A stretch of DNA of 64,000 nt from assembly GCA_018350325.1 (NCBI GenBank), contig JAEVLN010000010.1:124001-188000 (forward strand). Reading direction: 5' to 3'. This DNA comes from Globodera rostochiensis. Taxonomy: Eukaryota > Nematoda > Chromadorea > Rhabditida > Heteroderidae. The notes under the pieces are model-generated. The model ran no database searches, was not told where the DNA came from, and worked only from the letters and a program-made list of their open reading frames with translations. Positions 37,097 through 50,000 of the stretch are shown here, piece by piece (within the stretch, counting starts at the first letter, position 1; each line of letters opens with the position of its first letter). The position numbers and the translations under genes were made by a program.

Positions 37097-38090
37097 TTTC
37101 ACTTTATAAAGCAAAAATGTTTATTAAAAGGGAATATTTGTACTATACTAGATGAGTGTTTGCTGATAAACTTTGTTTTTAAATAATTCGCTTAAATAAA
37201 TTTAAAAACAATCCAATTTTCATTTGTTTCTGACATTAACAACAATTCGCATTCAGCAGGGTTTATTTTGTTGAATTTAAAATGAGACGACCGATTGGCA
37301 AATTCAAAATTTTGTTTCCCAAGTGCGGTGGGGTGTTGGTGAGGTAAATGGGAGGGGGGGGAAGGTTGTTGAAGGATCACAAATTGGAGAAGGAATGGGA
37401 CGGAGAGGCGGGCAAAAACAGGTTATTTTTTATTTTCCAATTTCATTCAAAAATTCGAACTTTTCACGTCCCCAAAATCCCATCAAAATGATGGCCAATT
37501 GCGGGTAATGATGGCAAAACAGGCGAAGAAAGAATAATGAATACGAACAGACAGAGACAATGGTCGCCGCCAATATTCCGTGTAATATTCGACAGAAATT
37601 ATAAATAATTCAAAATAAAAATTAAATATTGTTTCTTGACACAACTAAAAAATTGCAAATTTTGAGTCTGCCCCCGGGCCGCCAAAAATTTCGGTTTAAT
37701 CAGACGATACAACACATTAAAAACACACACACATCAGTTTTTGAACTAGGGTTTTAATTAAAATACAGCAAATTTTTGATTGCTTTAATTTTCTTAACAT
37801 TAGAATGCCAATTTTGTAAACATTTTCCCGGCGGCGCCTTAAAATTCACGAGATTCCTTATGTTTGAGAGGGCACTTTGATAGAAAATGGCCGTGGAATT
37901 CAAAAATTATAGTGGAATTTTATGTATTTATTATAAATTAAATCAATTTTATCTATTTGAACAATTAAAAAAGCCTCAGGGATGTAACCGGATTCCTGAC
38001 TTTTTGGCAAAAAATATCTGGAATTATGGGTCCTGGACGACTGAAGTGTCCCTTGTTAACAGCTTAAGAAATGCACAAATTATCGACGAA
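37097..38090. other. Spacer, CDR/FAX-like promoter side to SOD-like 3' end
   Basis: No coding exon was recognised. The stretch contains a G-rich patch near 37350 and AT-rich tracts. Confidence 0.5.
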
Positions 38091-39586
38091 TTACTGTCCC
38101 CCTATGCCAGGCATCATAATCACTCCGCATGCCAGACACGACCCCGCGTTGCCGGTAGTCATTTTGTTCTTCTGCTCCTCACCGTACAACCCATGGCCTG
38201 AAAAAGTTCGATCAAATGACATTGAGATTCATATAATCGTCAAAAAAATCAATTGTACCCAAAACGTCCTCCAATTTGTGCACGACGAGCGTACGGGCGA
38301 CGATGTTGTGGCTGCTGTGCGTAAATCCAAATTTGGCCACACCGTCCGCGCCGGCATGCACATGGCCAAGCAAGCCCACGTGACGCAATGCTCCCTGAAA
38401 TCCTTGCGTTTGCTCCAAGTTCAAATTTGATTTTTTCAATTTCTTCCCAACTTGTATGCACTGTCTGGGGAAAATGAAACACAAGTTATGAGCCCCTCAA
38501 AGAACATCCCTTACTGCCACTACTCAGATCACTTTAAACCATGCCTCACTATAACTTAACGAAGGAAATAGTAGGGCTGTTCGAGACTTGAAATTTACCG
38601 AGACTCGAGACCGAGACCCAAAAAAACCCTAGAAATTTCTCGGTTCGAGATCGGTGGTTTCAAATCTGCTATTTCCAAATCTATTGGGGCGTAAGTTATA
38701 GTGTACCTATGGACAGGAACATTAAATCTCAGCTCAAATTTGGAGAACCTCCCTGATTTTAGCATCAAAAAGTTGAGAAAAGCACTGAGATTTTTTTTAA
38801 AAATAAGTATGAATAGGTACCTAACTTTAATATTTTTGTATTACGTAAATTTAAAATTTGTCAGAGCTGGGCGAAACTCGATATTTTTTTCCGACTAAGC
38901 GACTTTTCCCTTTCGGCACGTTTCTCATAGTCCTTTTGGCGTTTTCCCTGGTTCTGGGGACTTACAATTGGTCCTCCGTGCGATTTCTTGGTCGGATTGA
39001 AATGCGGACCGGCAGTGGCGCACCGGTTACTCAGGTCGCCGGATTCTAAAATTTTAAATTAAAGGCATTTTTGTGGAAATTTTGCAAATAAAAAAAAACA
39101 ATCCAACCATGGACATGAAAACCATGTGCACCGGGTGAAAGGCCATTGATCTGGCCCGTGATTGCGACTTGGGTGGACACACTGTCCTAAAATAAAATTT
39201 GCGTTTAACCTTTCGAAAATGATTGCATAAAACCACCTGACTAAAGGTGACCAATCCCTTCACATTTGGGTCCGTGTCACCGACGAGCACGCAGACGGCT
39301 TTTTGCTTGAGCAACTAAACCAGAACCAAAAACATCATATGAAACAAAAATTAAACCACGATTTTTACTCAATTTTTTTGGATCAGCCCCCCAAATTCGA
39401 TGATCTGATCGATCAAGGCCTTCTCTTCCCTGATAAACAATTTACCGATGGGTCCATGCAGTAATTTTTAAGTCCATCCATAAACGCCTTACAATCCTCG
39501 TCAAGACCGGCTACACCAATAAGAGAATAACACCAAACGGCATTACTCAGAACACGATCATGCATCGTTTTGAGATTGATATATTT
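38091..39586 (-). CDS. Divergent Cu/Zn superoxide dismutase-like protein
   Basis: Exons 39586-39446, 39314-39237, 39186-39108, 39045-38966, 38394-38259 and 38197-38091 join in frame; the start lies upstream and was not found. The last five give a full SOD fold: KAVCVLVGD, HGFHVH (copper histidines), CATAGPHFNP (disulfide cysteine and bridging His), HGGP, RHVGLLGH, ARTLVVHK (copper His) and GNAGSCLACGVI. The enzyme family converts superoxide to peroxide and oxygen. Two residues that are nearly invariant are replaced: the zinc-ligand Asp in GDLGN (Leu here) and the substrate-guiding Arg in AGSRLACG (Cys here). The preceding exon codes a ~47-residue cysteine-containing module I do not recognise. 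Enzyme activity may be reduced or altered. Confidence 0.75.
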
Positions 39587-39885
39587 CTAAAATGTTTTCT
39601 TTCGGTACAAAAGAAAATAAAAGTAAATGCACCGCAAGCCAAGAAAACTTTGAATCCCGGACCCGAATTCGAATAATTTCGAAAATGTAATTCAAAAAAG
39701 CACAAACTACAACAAAAAGGTCAGATTCGGATTCTACGCCACCCGAATATCCATAGTTACCTTTTTAGGGACTTTGAACAAATTCTATTTTTTTCAAAAA
39801 TCTTAGATGTTGAAATCATAGATTAGTAAGTACCTAGATGATGTCTTCATATTTGTGATCAGCGACCTCGATAACCCCCGAGTAC

Positions 39886-40322
39886 TAGTGCTGCACGAGA
39901 CCCAAAATTCTCCGATACTCGAGACTCGTTACCGAGACTTGACCCCGATACTCGATACCGAGACTCGACCCCGATACTCGATACCAAGACTCAACCCCGA
40001 TACCCAAAAAACCCGGGATTCAGGGGATACGTTGTGCAAAGATATTATCAACTTTAAACTATCTTATTATAATAATTTTTTTTCTTTAAAAAAAATCAAA
40101 AAGCTTAAAATCTATTTTGGATATAAAAAAGTCTCACCGAGACATTATGTATTTTTCAAATTGCTTAAAATTTGTAATGAATTCTACCAAAAATGCCATC
40201 TTTAGGGGTGTAAAAAAGTCTCGATTTTCGAGACCAAGTAATCGATACTCGATACCGAGACCCAAAAACCCCGAGACTTTTCTCGAGTCGATACTCGATA
40301 CCGAGACTCTCGTGCAGCACTA
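39886..40322. mobile_element. hAT-like MITE, 437 bp
   Basis: Ends TAGTGCTGCACGAGA / TCTCGTGCAGCACTA are inverted repeats and the 8-bp flank CCGAGTAC is perfect on both sides (39878-39885, 40323-40330). Inside, GATACTCGATACCGAGAC words repeat. The 74-bp element at 22706 has the same kind of GAGAC interior. Confidence 0.88.
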
Positions 40323-40381
40323 CCGAGTACCCTAGAAAATACACATTTTAAGTAATTGAAAACAAAAATTTTGTAGGGAGA

Positions 40382-40615
40382 CTAATTAATCCAATAAAAA
40401 CATACAGAAAGCCGAACTTCTTGCCATCTGACGGCTCGGGGCAGCAGAAACTTTCGCAGCGCTTGAGAAGAGGAAAAGACGGCGTTCAAAACACCGTGCT
40501 CGGCACGGAAACAATGGACTAATTCAAATAAAAGTTCTGGCGGGAGCCTTTTACGCGCACTTTTCGTTGTCGGGAACATTACGGCAAATTGTGTTAACGT
40601 TTTGAATGATTGCAA
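40382..40615 (-). CDS. Orphan open frame, possibly an F-box-like fragment
   Basis: A 77-codon open frame contains RLPPELLFELVHCF, which resembles the start of F-box or related domains, followed by a hydrophobic/basic stretch. It lies between the two SOD-like gene copies, with no clear flanking splice sites or partner exons. It may be a fragment of another gene or chance; I would not assign a function. Confidence 0.25.
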   Translation of the reverse strand: MQSFKTLTQFAVMFPTTKSARKRLPPELLFELVHCFRAEHGVLNAVFSSSQALRKFLLPRAVRWQEVRLSVCFYWIN

Positions 40616-40626
40616 AAAACATTCAC

Positions 40627-41349
40627 CAGAGTGAAGGTGACCATTCCCTTTACATTTGGTGGGTCCGTGTCACCGACGAGTGCGCAGACGGCCTTTTGCT
40701 TCGCCTAAATTTTTGAGCAATTTAAATTTGATTTAACTAAAAGCATACGGTACTTTCCGTTTTGGGCCCAAATTTTAATTTTTCAGCAAAGGCACGTAGA
40801 ATTACAAAAAGGCATAAATGCCACAATTTGAGCTAATATCGCAGACTCGCTCTCGGTGAAGAATACCCTTTTCTTGTAAGTAATTTGCGCCGGCTAATTT
40901 ATTTGATGTTTTTTTGGAGGTTAATGAAATTACCGCTCATTTTATTTAAAACAGGTGGCGAGGAAGAATGAGGGGATGAGCTTAGGTAGGTATGGCCCAT
41001 TTGCTCTAATTTATTAATAAACCGGTGGGAAGGCAGTTTTTGCAATTCTACGCGCCAGGGATGGGCAAAATCGGAAAATTAAAAAAAAGATGAATCGCGT
41101 CCCTATAAACCATTTACCGTGGCCTCCGTGAAGTATTCCTTGACTTCACCCATAAACGCCTTGCAATCCGGTTCAACTCCGGCAGCACCAACAAGAACAG
41201 GCCAATGCTGGTTAGTATTCAAGAGGCGATCGAACATCTCTTTGAGAATTTGTAAATTCTAAAACAAAATTTCAATTTGGTATTTCATAATTTTAAAGAG
41301 ACGTTTAACCAACCGCGCCCATTTCTAAGGTAACGGAAGAATTGGCAGT
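40627..41349 (-). pseudogene. Partial tandem duplicate of the SOD-like gene
   Basis: Three exon-like segments duplicate the 5' part of the neighbouring SOD-like gene: 41349-41314, about 41260-41110 (a cysteine module ending DCKAFMGEVKEYF) and 40704-40627. The last is exactly 78 nt like its partner at 39314-39237 and reads KAVCALVGDTDP. The remaining SOD exons (copper sites and disulfide) are absent before the intact copy begins. It could instead be upstream exons of one long gene holding a repeated first part. A possible first exon starting at 41832 (about 20 codons) is uncertain. Confidence 0.5.
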
Positions 41350-42187
41350 CTAAAAAACATCACACATTGTTGAATCATAGCCAGAAATTTACCGCAAATT
41401 CCCGTTCCCGCTCTCGCAATTTTTACTTTACCGGAAGCTATTTTTAAGCAATTTTCTTTAAAAATATTGTCATATCCAGTGTTTGGCTAAGGTCCCCTCT
41501 GTAGTTTTGCAAAATATTGCTATTAATATATGAAATTAATTATTAGGGTTGTTCAATACCGGTTATACGGTTACGAAACCGGTTACGAATCCCGGGTATT
41601 TTGGAAAATTAAACAGTTACGAAAAACAGGGTCTTCAAAATCCCGGTAACCGAAAATCGGATACCCAAACCGGCGGTTTAAGCACCCCCTAGTTATTGGA
41701 CTTTTTTAGCTATGTATTTTTAAATGATTTTTTTTTTGCCGTTGCGACTATTGGTCCATGGACATAAGCTACAAAATGCCATTGTAATTTGGGGTCAAAT
41801 TGCTTGGCTTCTCCTTCGCTGGCTGTGGCCATTCCATCAATGCTTCTCCACCAATCGATAAAGCCTTGATGAATGGGGGCGGGGGGATGAGTTTATGGCC
41901 GAATGAAAGGAGAGGAGGGAATTTCCTATTAATCAGCTTGAATTCCTTTCAGATGAGTAGGGACCGGATTTTTAGTAAAATAAACCTAGGGCAATGCAAA
42001 AGAAATCCTACGATGGCCTCCCATGTAAAAAAGTGCCAAAAAAGATCAGAAACACATCAATGAATAAAAAAAAATAACATTTATTGAACAGTCGGAGGAG
42101 GTCGAATGCGATAATTAATTACAATGGAAAAACCCAATCAAAATGGCTGTATTCTGAGAAAATAATAAAATTATTGGAAATTTTTAG
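41350..42187. other. Spacer upstream of the SOD-like copies
   Basis: A degraded repeat with CCGGTTACG words lies at about 41545-41690. A short open frame on the minus strand from 41832 (starting MATASEGEAKQF) may be a first exon of the SOD-like locus. Otherwise nothing was recognised. Confidence 0.4.
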
Positions 42188-45100
42188 TTAATCGTCAAAA
42201 ACACGGGGGAAACATTTTGTCAGCTTCTTTATGTTCTTCAAATCTTCCATCAATCCGATCTCAGCGACGCTGAAAACAATGGAATAAAACCCATCGGGAA
42301 CGCCGTGTGTTTTTGCCACGGTCTAATCTTGACTGGCTTGATCATTGATTATTGAATTAGGTATTCAGATTTTATGTGTACGATTAGATCATGATCAGAG
42401 CCTTTTAAAAATGTTAAAAAATGACGACGTCCAATTCCGTCCTCCCTTAACCTTACCCGTTCCATTTTTGCTCAGCTTCGGCATAAACAACCCAATGCCG
42501 ACCGTTTCCTCCCCAGCAGTACACGCTTTCTGGTGATGTTCACGTGCCTTTTGCCGTTTCTCATACGCTTGTCGAATGCTTTTGCCAAACATTGGCAATT
42601 CGCAAAGTTCCTCAAGCACTTTGTTCACATCCGCCGCCGTAACTTCGTCCGGTGTGTTAGTGTCGTCGGCCTTTGAATTTTCCATGAGCTCCTTTTGCTC
42701 TCTGTAGAGACGGAGCGATTCCTTAACATTTTCGGAGCAGTTTAGCAAAAATTCATAAAAATTTTAAAAGAAAATAACATTTTTCTGAGCGAAATTTTGG
42801 CTTAAGGGCTATTTTATTTGCAATACACTCATTTCTATTTTGAGCCTCAATTGTTGACCTTATCTCATAGTCATCAAAATCCCCGTTCCCCTCAGGGGTC
42901 AATCAAAACGACTCAGTCTCAGGAACAGAAGCTAGTAAATTTAGCCAAAGAATTTTAAAGTAAAAATGGAGTTTCGGGCTTCAGCTTTTTAAAAACACAG
43001 CTTCGGAGCTTTACCCAACACTGTTCAATATTATGTTAGAAAGAGCAAATGTAGAGCCCGAGCCGGTCGAGATCTCGCCGAGCTTTTTGGTCATAATCTC
43101 GATTGGTGTTTATGTTTGGGCTTTTCTAATCTCCCATAAAACTGACTTCGAGCCCTTTCAACTTCTTCGTATGGAATTCATGAACGGCTGCCCCATTGCT
43201 TAGCTCAGCCATTTGGTTTTCAAGCTGTATGAACGGCTTGATGTACGGCTCCGCGCTGTCGTTGTACGGCTTCAGCGCCCATTTTTTCAGGAAGCAACAG
43301 AACGGAGCTGCCTGAATGTTGATTAACAAATGCGTGCCAAGTCTCGACTGAATTCAAATGCTCAAATGATGCCTTAGAATAAATCAGCGCACGCTCGTGC
43401 AGCATCTGCCGTTTGTCCTTTGCCAATGTGTTCAATATACATTTATCACCAAACATCTTCCGCTCATTGATGAAGTTGTCCTGGGGAGTGCGCAAAAATC
43501 AAACGTTTCTAACAAAATATTTTGGCATTATGCACTTGAATGGCCTCTGATATGTCTGCCAATGCGGGGGCCAAGTCAACGATGATCCGACGGGCCTCGT
43601 TGAGCGACACGGTTTCCCATGTACGGTGGGGCTTCAACTTGGGTATGTACTTGAACAGTCGCTGGAGTTCCTGATCAGCCAGGCTCCAACTCTCCGAAAT
43701 GTTGTCCATCTCTTTCTCGGAGTATTGAACGTTGGCCTTTTTGATGAGACACAAATGCTTAAACGCTTCGTTGTCCACACAATAAATTCTGTTGCGATGG
43801 AGAGGAATGGACAGCTTAATTAAATCAGGGTAACGAAGTATTCACATAAAATTTAAACAATCCCTAAAACCCAAATTTTCGACCCCCCCCCCCAATCCCC
43901 CTGAAATTCCATTGAATATTCCTCGATAAAGCAATTAACGCCCACATTATGCGCAGCTTCAATTGGATTCAGAATTTCTTGTAACAATTCTCGCGTTTCT
44001 CCTAAAATGTGTTACAATCATATTTACTGTTTAGTAAAAGGCAAACCCATTTTGTAAAATGCTCCACGTCCGAAAGTGCTCATAAAAACGATGTTCTAAA
44101 ACGAATAATAAAAGTTCCATCATTTTGGCACTTTCAACCATCTTTTGCCCTACCTGCGCGGCATTTTTATGCAAATGCGTAAACAGTCCGTTGAGGCAAT
44201 ACTTGAATTGCGTCGTGAGGCGCGTCCTGTTGGACTGCAGAAGGATGCAAACGGCGTGCAGTTCAGGCAATGTGCTGATGAAGTTGAGCGTCTTGTGAAA
44301 GTTTTCGTTGTCCTCTTTGATCTCGCCGTCCGTGCCGCCGATGCCCGGCGTATCGATCAACCGAATTTTGTGCCCACCTAAACTTAATTAATTTTTAACG
44401 TTGACTTATCACCAGGGCTGGCACTTTTAGGTAAGAAAAATTGGAAAATAGGTACCTAAATAGGTGGGAAAAAAATGCCAAAATAGGTACCAAATAGGTA
44501 CAAAAACCTTAAAATAGGTAAGTAAAAAATTTTTACCGAAAATTTTTAAGCACCAAACAAAAAAAAAACGATTATAAAAAAGCATATTTTGGTGTTTTGA
44601 GCATATTTCGAGCATATTTTGGCATTTTTGACCGAAAATTTGGAAACATAGACCTAAAATTCATCGATTTCTGACTGTTTTTAAAAAATAATTCATATGT
44701 ATTTAACGATAGCCTTTTAGTCATTTTCGAAAAAAATCAATAAAAAAATAAACTCGCATAAAATAAGGCAAAAAATGGCTTAGAGCACTAAAATTGGCAT
44801 TTTTCGGTGCATATTTCGGTATTTTGGTGCATATTTTGGCCTTTTTTTTTTGGCATTTTCAGCAGAATTATATTAAAAAAATTCAAAAACCTGAAAATAG
44901 GTAACAAAAAGGTCGAAATAGGTAGAAAAATAGGTACCTAGGTAATAGGTAGAAAAAAGCCGAAATAGGTAAAAATAGAAATTATAAAGTCCATTCTAGG
45001 AGCCTCAAATTGAGCTAAAAATGTGTTTTTTGTGCTTAACTCAGTGTTCCAAGTTCGCAGAAAAAATAGGTATTTACCTAAAAGTGCCAGCCCTGCTTAT

Positions 45101-47090
45101 CACATCTAATGACCTTTCAAATGAATTATATAGGCTTTCGGCCGTTTGGTGTGCAATTTGCCAAATTCAAGCAGTTCGTCCTCGCTCGGCTCTCCCAACT
45201 TGACCTCCATTCTCAAGTCGTCATCGTATTCCTCCGTGTTGAATTTTGCCGGTATAACCCACTCAATTTTGCCAGCCTGTTCCAAATTATTTGCTGTTAA
45301 ATTTGTTTATTTAAACAAAAAAATCTGATTTAAAATGGTCATTCAAATCTATCGGATCGGAACATCCGGATCACTTCATCATTCAATATGTATATTCGTT
45401 CCTTCTTTTCCACCCACCTGAATTGCATCTTCGAAGGTTGGATGCTTCAGATAATTGACGAGCGCATTGATCAGTGTGGATTTGCCCACGCAACTTTCTC
45501 CCAAGAGTAAAATGTTCAAAATGCCCTTGTAATTCATTTGTCTCGCATCGTTCAGCTGATTCCTGCTGAATTAAAATTTGTAAAAATGTTTTCCGAATAT
45601 TCCACCGCCCCTAACAAAATCGGCTAATTTATCAGTGTCTTGGACCAATTTTTACATTTCTCAACGGCACCTAACGTCACCGCAAGCTCCACCCATTGAA
45701 GCTTAAATAAGCCGAAAAAAACAAATCCAGAAAAGGCAAAATGAAGAAATTCTTAGAAAAAAACGTTTTTCGCAGAAAAATTTACGCGTCAGTTCTGTCG
45801 TTGTTGTTGTCCAATTTTTGGCGGAGCAGCACGTTGTACTCGCCGCGATCCTTGACCCACTCAGCACCCCATTCGCGCGGGTCAATGTCGATGAACTGGG
45901 CCGGCTCGAAATCGTTGTCCAGGCGTTGCAATTGAAGCTCAAACTGTGTCGCCAGTTGTTCCATGGGCATGGCCAAATGTTTCGGCAGAAGCGTTCGCAT
46001 CATGTGTCCGACCGTCGGATTGCAATGTTCATCACCATAATCAGAAAATGTTTCGGCTTCCGTCACAATGAACGCGTATTTCAGACGACAGGTCAACTTC
46101 CCCTTCTGTTCGACTTCCACAGTGGCCAAACAGTTCTTCTTCCCCGTTGGTCGCCGCGCAATTGTTGTTGGTTGAAGCTGCTGGCTGAGTTGGTCCTGTT
46201 TTTTGAAATTGAAAACAAATTAAATTTATGTTCAATTATAATTTGGCTCCAAATTCTCATCTTTTTTTACCCACTCCAATTCATTTTGAGCAATCTTACA
46301 TTGCGAAAAGAGTCATTTACGGGTCCAATGCAATCTGAATAATGAAATTTCGGGATTATTGTCCCAAAAATGGCCATCCAAAAGTAATTGTGTATTTTCA
46401 AAAGTATAGCAAAAAATTCTCTAAACATTTTCTGCAATTTCCCTAATCCAAGTCCGTTGGCATCTGAAATACCCAAAAATTATTTCCTGCCCATTTAAAG
46501 AAGGCTCCGTGTAAGAATATAGCTTCGATTTTGATTGAGATTTTTATTTTGGTTTCAGAGACAAGCCCTTGCCTTGGTCGAAAATATTTTTCTAAAAATT
46601 GCTTTTTGAATCGATCAAAATTTTTGAAAATTGACGAAAACGATTCACGCGCGGACTTCTTCCGTAACCCCGAGAAAATTTTCCATAAATTTTACCAAAA
46701 GTGTCCCCCTTGCTTTTTCAAAATTTAATCGGTTCAAAAACCGATTTTATGTTTTTCACTAAAGAAAGAATTTGAGGACTGATCGAGATTACGATCGAGA
46801 ATCTCAAAAAATTTCGTATCTCGAAAAAGTTCGATCAAGATTTCGATCGAGAATCTCGATCGGTCCTTTCTCTACTTTTCACAATAACATTTTTTTATTG
46901 TTCTACCTATAAAAGCGGTTTTCTGAACATGAAAGAAGATTTGAAATTTATGGACGACTTTTGCCATTTTTCAAATTATTCAAAGTTTGCTCCAAATGCT
47001 TTTTAGGAGCTCTGCATAAAAGCGTTTCCCCATTTTCTTGCCTTTGTCTGCTGTTAGGTCGCCGTCGGTAGTTTTGGGTGAACTGGTCAT
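42188..47090 (-). CDS. P-loop GTPase-like protein, copy A (no zinc ribbon)
   Basis: Thirteen exons close to 759 residues: 47090-47042, 46463-46300, 46195-45786, 45565-45418, 45276-45114, 44377-44154, 44095-44047, 44001-43884, 43788-43536, 43480-43349, 43311-43147, 42721-42452 and 42322-42188. Intron 1 starts with GC. The G domain has a Walker A GESCVGKST, RLIDTPGIGGTDG as G3, and NIVFMSTFGRGAFY where G4 would be; no NKxD is seen. Long helical, charged segments follow. It resembles AIG1/MMR_HSR1-type GTPases in G1 and G3 only. Compared with copy B it lacks about 300 residues between the NQLNDARQM helix and the P-loop, including the cysteine-rich region. Function is unknown. Confidence 0.75.
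44410..45085. repeat. AT-rich TAGGTA repeat block in GTPase A intron 5
   Basis: The intron is filled with AATAGGTAC/AAAATAGGTA words at its two ends and with GCATATTTTGG words in the middle. The arrangement suggests a degraded transposon with inverted ends (GCTGGCACTTTTAGGTA near 44415 against CCTAAAAGTGCCAGC near 45077). Confidence 0.65.
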
Positions 47091-50000
47091 CGAATTTGTA
47101 AAAGGTTAAATTTCTAAAGCGCATGAATTTAAGTAGGGTTGCTCTCCGACCTTTCGGGGATGGGAAGGTCGGGGACAACCAATTCTTTGGGGGTTCGGGT
47201 CCCGGGATTGACCGGGAAAGGGCCATTCTCCAGGATTGCCATTTTTAGAATGACACCTCTCTCAAAGCTAAGGACAAATCAGAGAATCAGTGCATATAAG
47301 CCTATGCCTTACGGGAGTTACGACATTTGTCTTCATATTCAAAAATAAATGGAGAACTGGAAAATATTCTGCCTTCTTTTAAATGACGAATCGTCCGTCC
47401 GCTGCTACTACTGGTGATGGTGGTGATGAGCATTAGCCGTCTTTTTGACATTTGTACACAACGAAAGATGTGAACATTCAGGAGATGTCCACTTTTGCAT
47501 TCATTTGAATGTGCTGGGCAAAACGTCGTCCCAGCAAATGGCGGGCAATTGGTGGTGGAATAGAGCAGGACGGCCGATGTGATGTTCATCTCCATCACCC
47601 CAGACTATCTCAGACAAAGAGAGTCCAAAGAACAACACGACATATTCAAATATAAAATAATCCAATAGATAAACGATGAGAAATTTTTGAAAATTAAGGA
47701 AAAATGACTTTTTTAAACATCAAAGCCCGATAGGGGGAAAAGTATCCGCCCCTAATTATTATTTTAATTTTTTATTGCTAGGTGAGTACCAAATTTGACA
47801 AAAATGCTTTTATATTGTTTAAATAGAGTAGGACTGGACCGGGACTTTTGGAAAAAACCAGGACTCGGGACTTCCCATGACCAGAAAAACTGGGACCGGG
47901 ACCAAGATTTTCAACCGCAACGGGGCTTCCCGGGACCAGAAAAACAGTGGACCGGGACCAAGATTTTCAACCGGGACCGGGTATCTTCCTCATTGTCGAT
48001 AACTTCAATTTTATCAAATCATTTTTTTGAGATTCTGCTTTACTTTTAGAGGAAGGGTCGGCGGCAGTGTTTTCCTGTTCCAGCTTGGCCTGTTTTGTTC
48101 CTGTTCCTGTTCTATTCTAGAATTTAGAACAGCACAGGAACAGGAACAGAACAGGCCAAGCTAGAACAGGATAAAAATTGAAGAATTGAACATGATTGAG
48201 TAATATATTTGAAATTTTCCAACTATTCATTATGATCTCACGTGCGCAGTGGTTAAACTGAGTGGGGTGATTCAATTTTGTCTAAGGTTCAACTTTCCCT
48301 AGTGAAAATCTTTTTTATTCTTTTGATTTAATTTTTTTTTGTATAATGGTGAGTGATGCCTAGGGCTGTGGGTTCGAAACTTCGAACCTCCGACTGTGTA
48401 AATGATTTTTTTTTCTCTCTTTTTTATGAACTTTAATGGTAATTTTAAAAATATCTTAGATTTTATTTTTTGAAGACATAGATATTATTTATTTTTTTCT
48501 TTAAATTGAGAAAAAATCATAAGGGGGGAGGGCTTTTTGTTTTCTAACTTTAAAAATCAAGACCAATTAATTAAAAAACTTTTAAAATCTCAACCCGGGT
48601 CCCTCCCATTTCTAAAAAGCTTCAAAAATGGTTGCAAATCCCTTAACAAATTGAATCAAAATTCTCGGCGGCGCCTATCGGCACCGCCAACACCCACCCC
48701 CCCCCCCCCCCCACTGACCCCCACTGAAGTAAAGCAGAATTTTCTAAAAAATTATTTAATTTTTAACTAGGGTTGCTCCCCGAGCCCCAAAATAAGAAAA
48801 CAGAAGTCTCCAAAAAGCAAATAATTTTTTCACTAGAGTTGCTACCCATTCTCAAAATTGGGTCGTCCCGGACCCCCGACATGGCCACCCCCCCCCCCCG
48901 ACCTTCCCTGGCATACAATTTTCCCACCCCCAAGGGTTCGGGAGCAAACCTATTTTGAATCTAAATTAAAAAATTTTGGTAAAAGTCTCGGATTTTTGAG
49001 AGTCAATTCTCGAGTCTCGGGGTCAAGTCTCGGTAAATTTAGGTCTCGAGCATCACTAGCAAGTGATGAACATTTTGTCCAATGAATCATCGATAAAATT
49101 TCAGTGCCAATCATTAGGGGTGTACATTTAGTCCCGGTCCCGGCGGGACCAAAAAACCGGGACCGGGACTTTTAGTTTTCAAAAAGTCCCGTCCCAACCG
49201 GGACCTGAAAAACCGGAAAATCCCGTCCCGGTCCCGTCCTACCCTAGTTTTAATTTGCATTTTAAAATATTTTAAATTAATCAAATTTTACTTTTACTAT
49301 CTATTGTTTTTATATAATTTTTAATTAAATTAAATTTTACAACGGTCGGCTTGCAAGCGTCTCGTTATTGCTTGCTTATTCGGTGAAACTGTCAATTTCG
49401 CTTCACGAATGGTTGGTAAAATAAATAAATCCGCACAAATTCTTGAATTTTTTTTTCTCCAAATTGCAGGAATCGACGGGCCTTCCAAACAAAATTCAGG
49501 TAAATTCACATTATAAAATGTTATTGCCCAAATAATAAAAACGGAATCTGCAAAACATAATATCAGTGAATATTCCTTCAACCTTCTGCGCTGCTTTTAC
49601 CACCAATTTGTGGTGGTCGAGCGTGGCAAAGTGGACATAAAAGCTCGTTTTTTTTGCACCAATTTTAGGGCGAATGCTCTAGAATGGGAAATTTTCCGAT
49701 CGGTTTGTCTGATCAGGCATTGGAACAGGACTAACCTGTTGATCACTCCCATTCAACTAAAGTTATTGAGCAAAATGCCGTGAATTTTTTGGGACCAAAA
49801 CCCCGGGCTATTTTCAAAAAATTCAATCGATTCAAAACCGGTTAAATGCTCTAATTATATTTTTAACGAATTCATAATCAGTGCACTAAATAGATAACAC
49901 TAAACCGTGAAACCAGCTTGCAAAAAAATGTAAACCCCAAAATAAATACAAAACTTTAATCGTATAGAAAATAAAAATCAAATGCAAATTATAGAAAAAA

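Noticed and set aside
37192..37508. Short open frames upstream of the CDR/FAX-like gene
   Set aside because: Low-complexity Pro/His or Gly-rich peptides from a G-rich patch, with no supporting context.
47302..47598. 98-codon open frame with a cysteine-containing peptide, minus strand
   Set aside because: No splice partners, signal peptide or family similarity; it lies in repeat-rich spacer.
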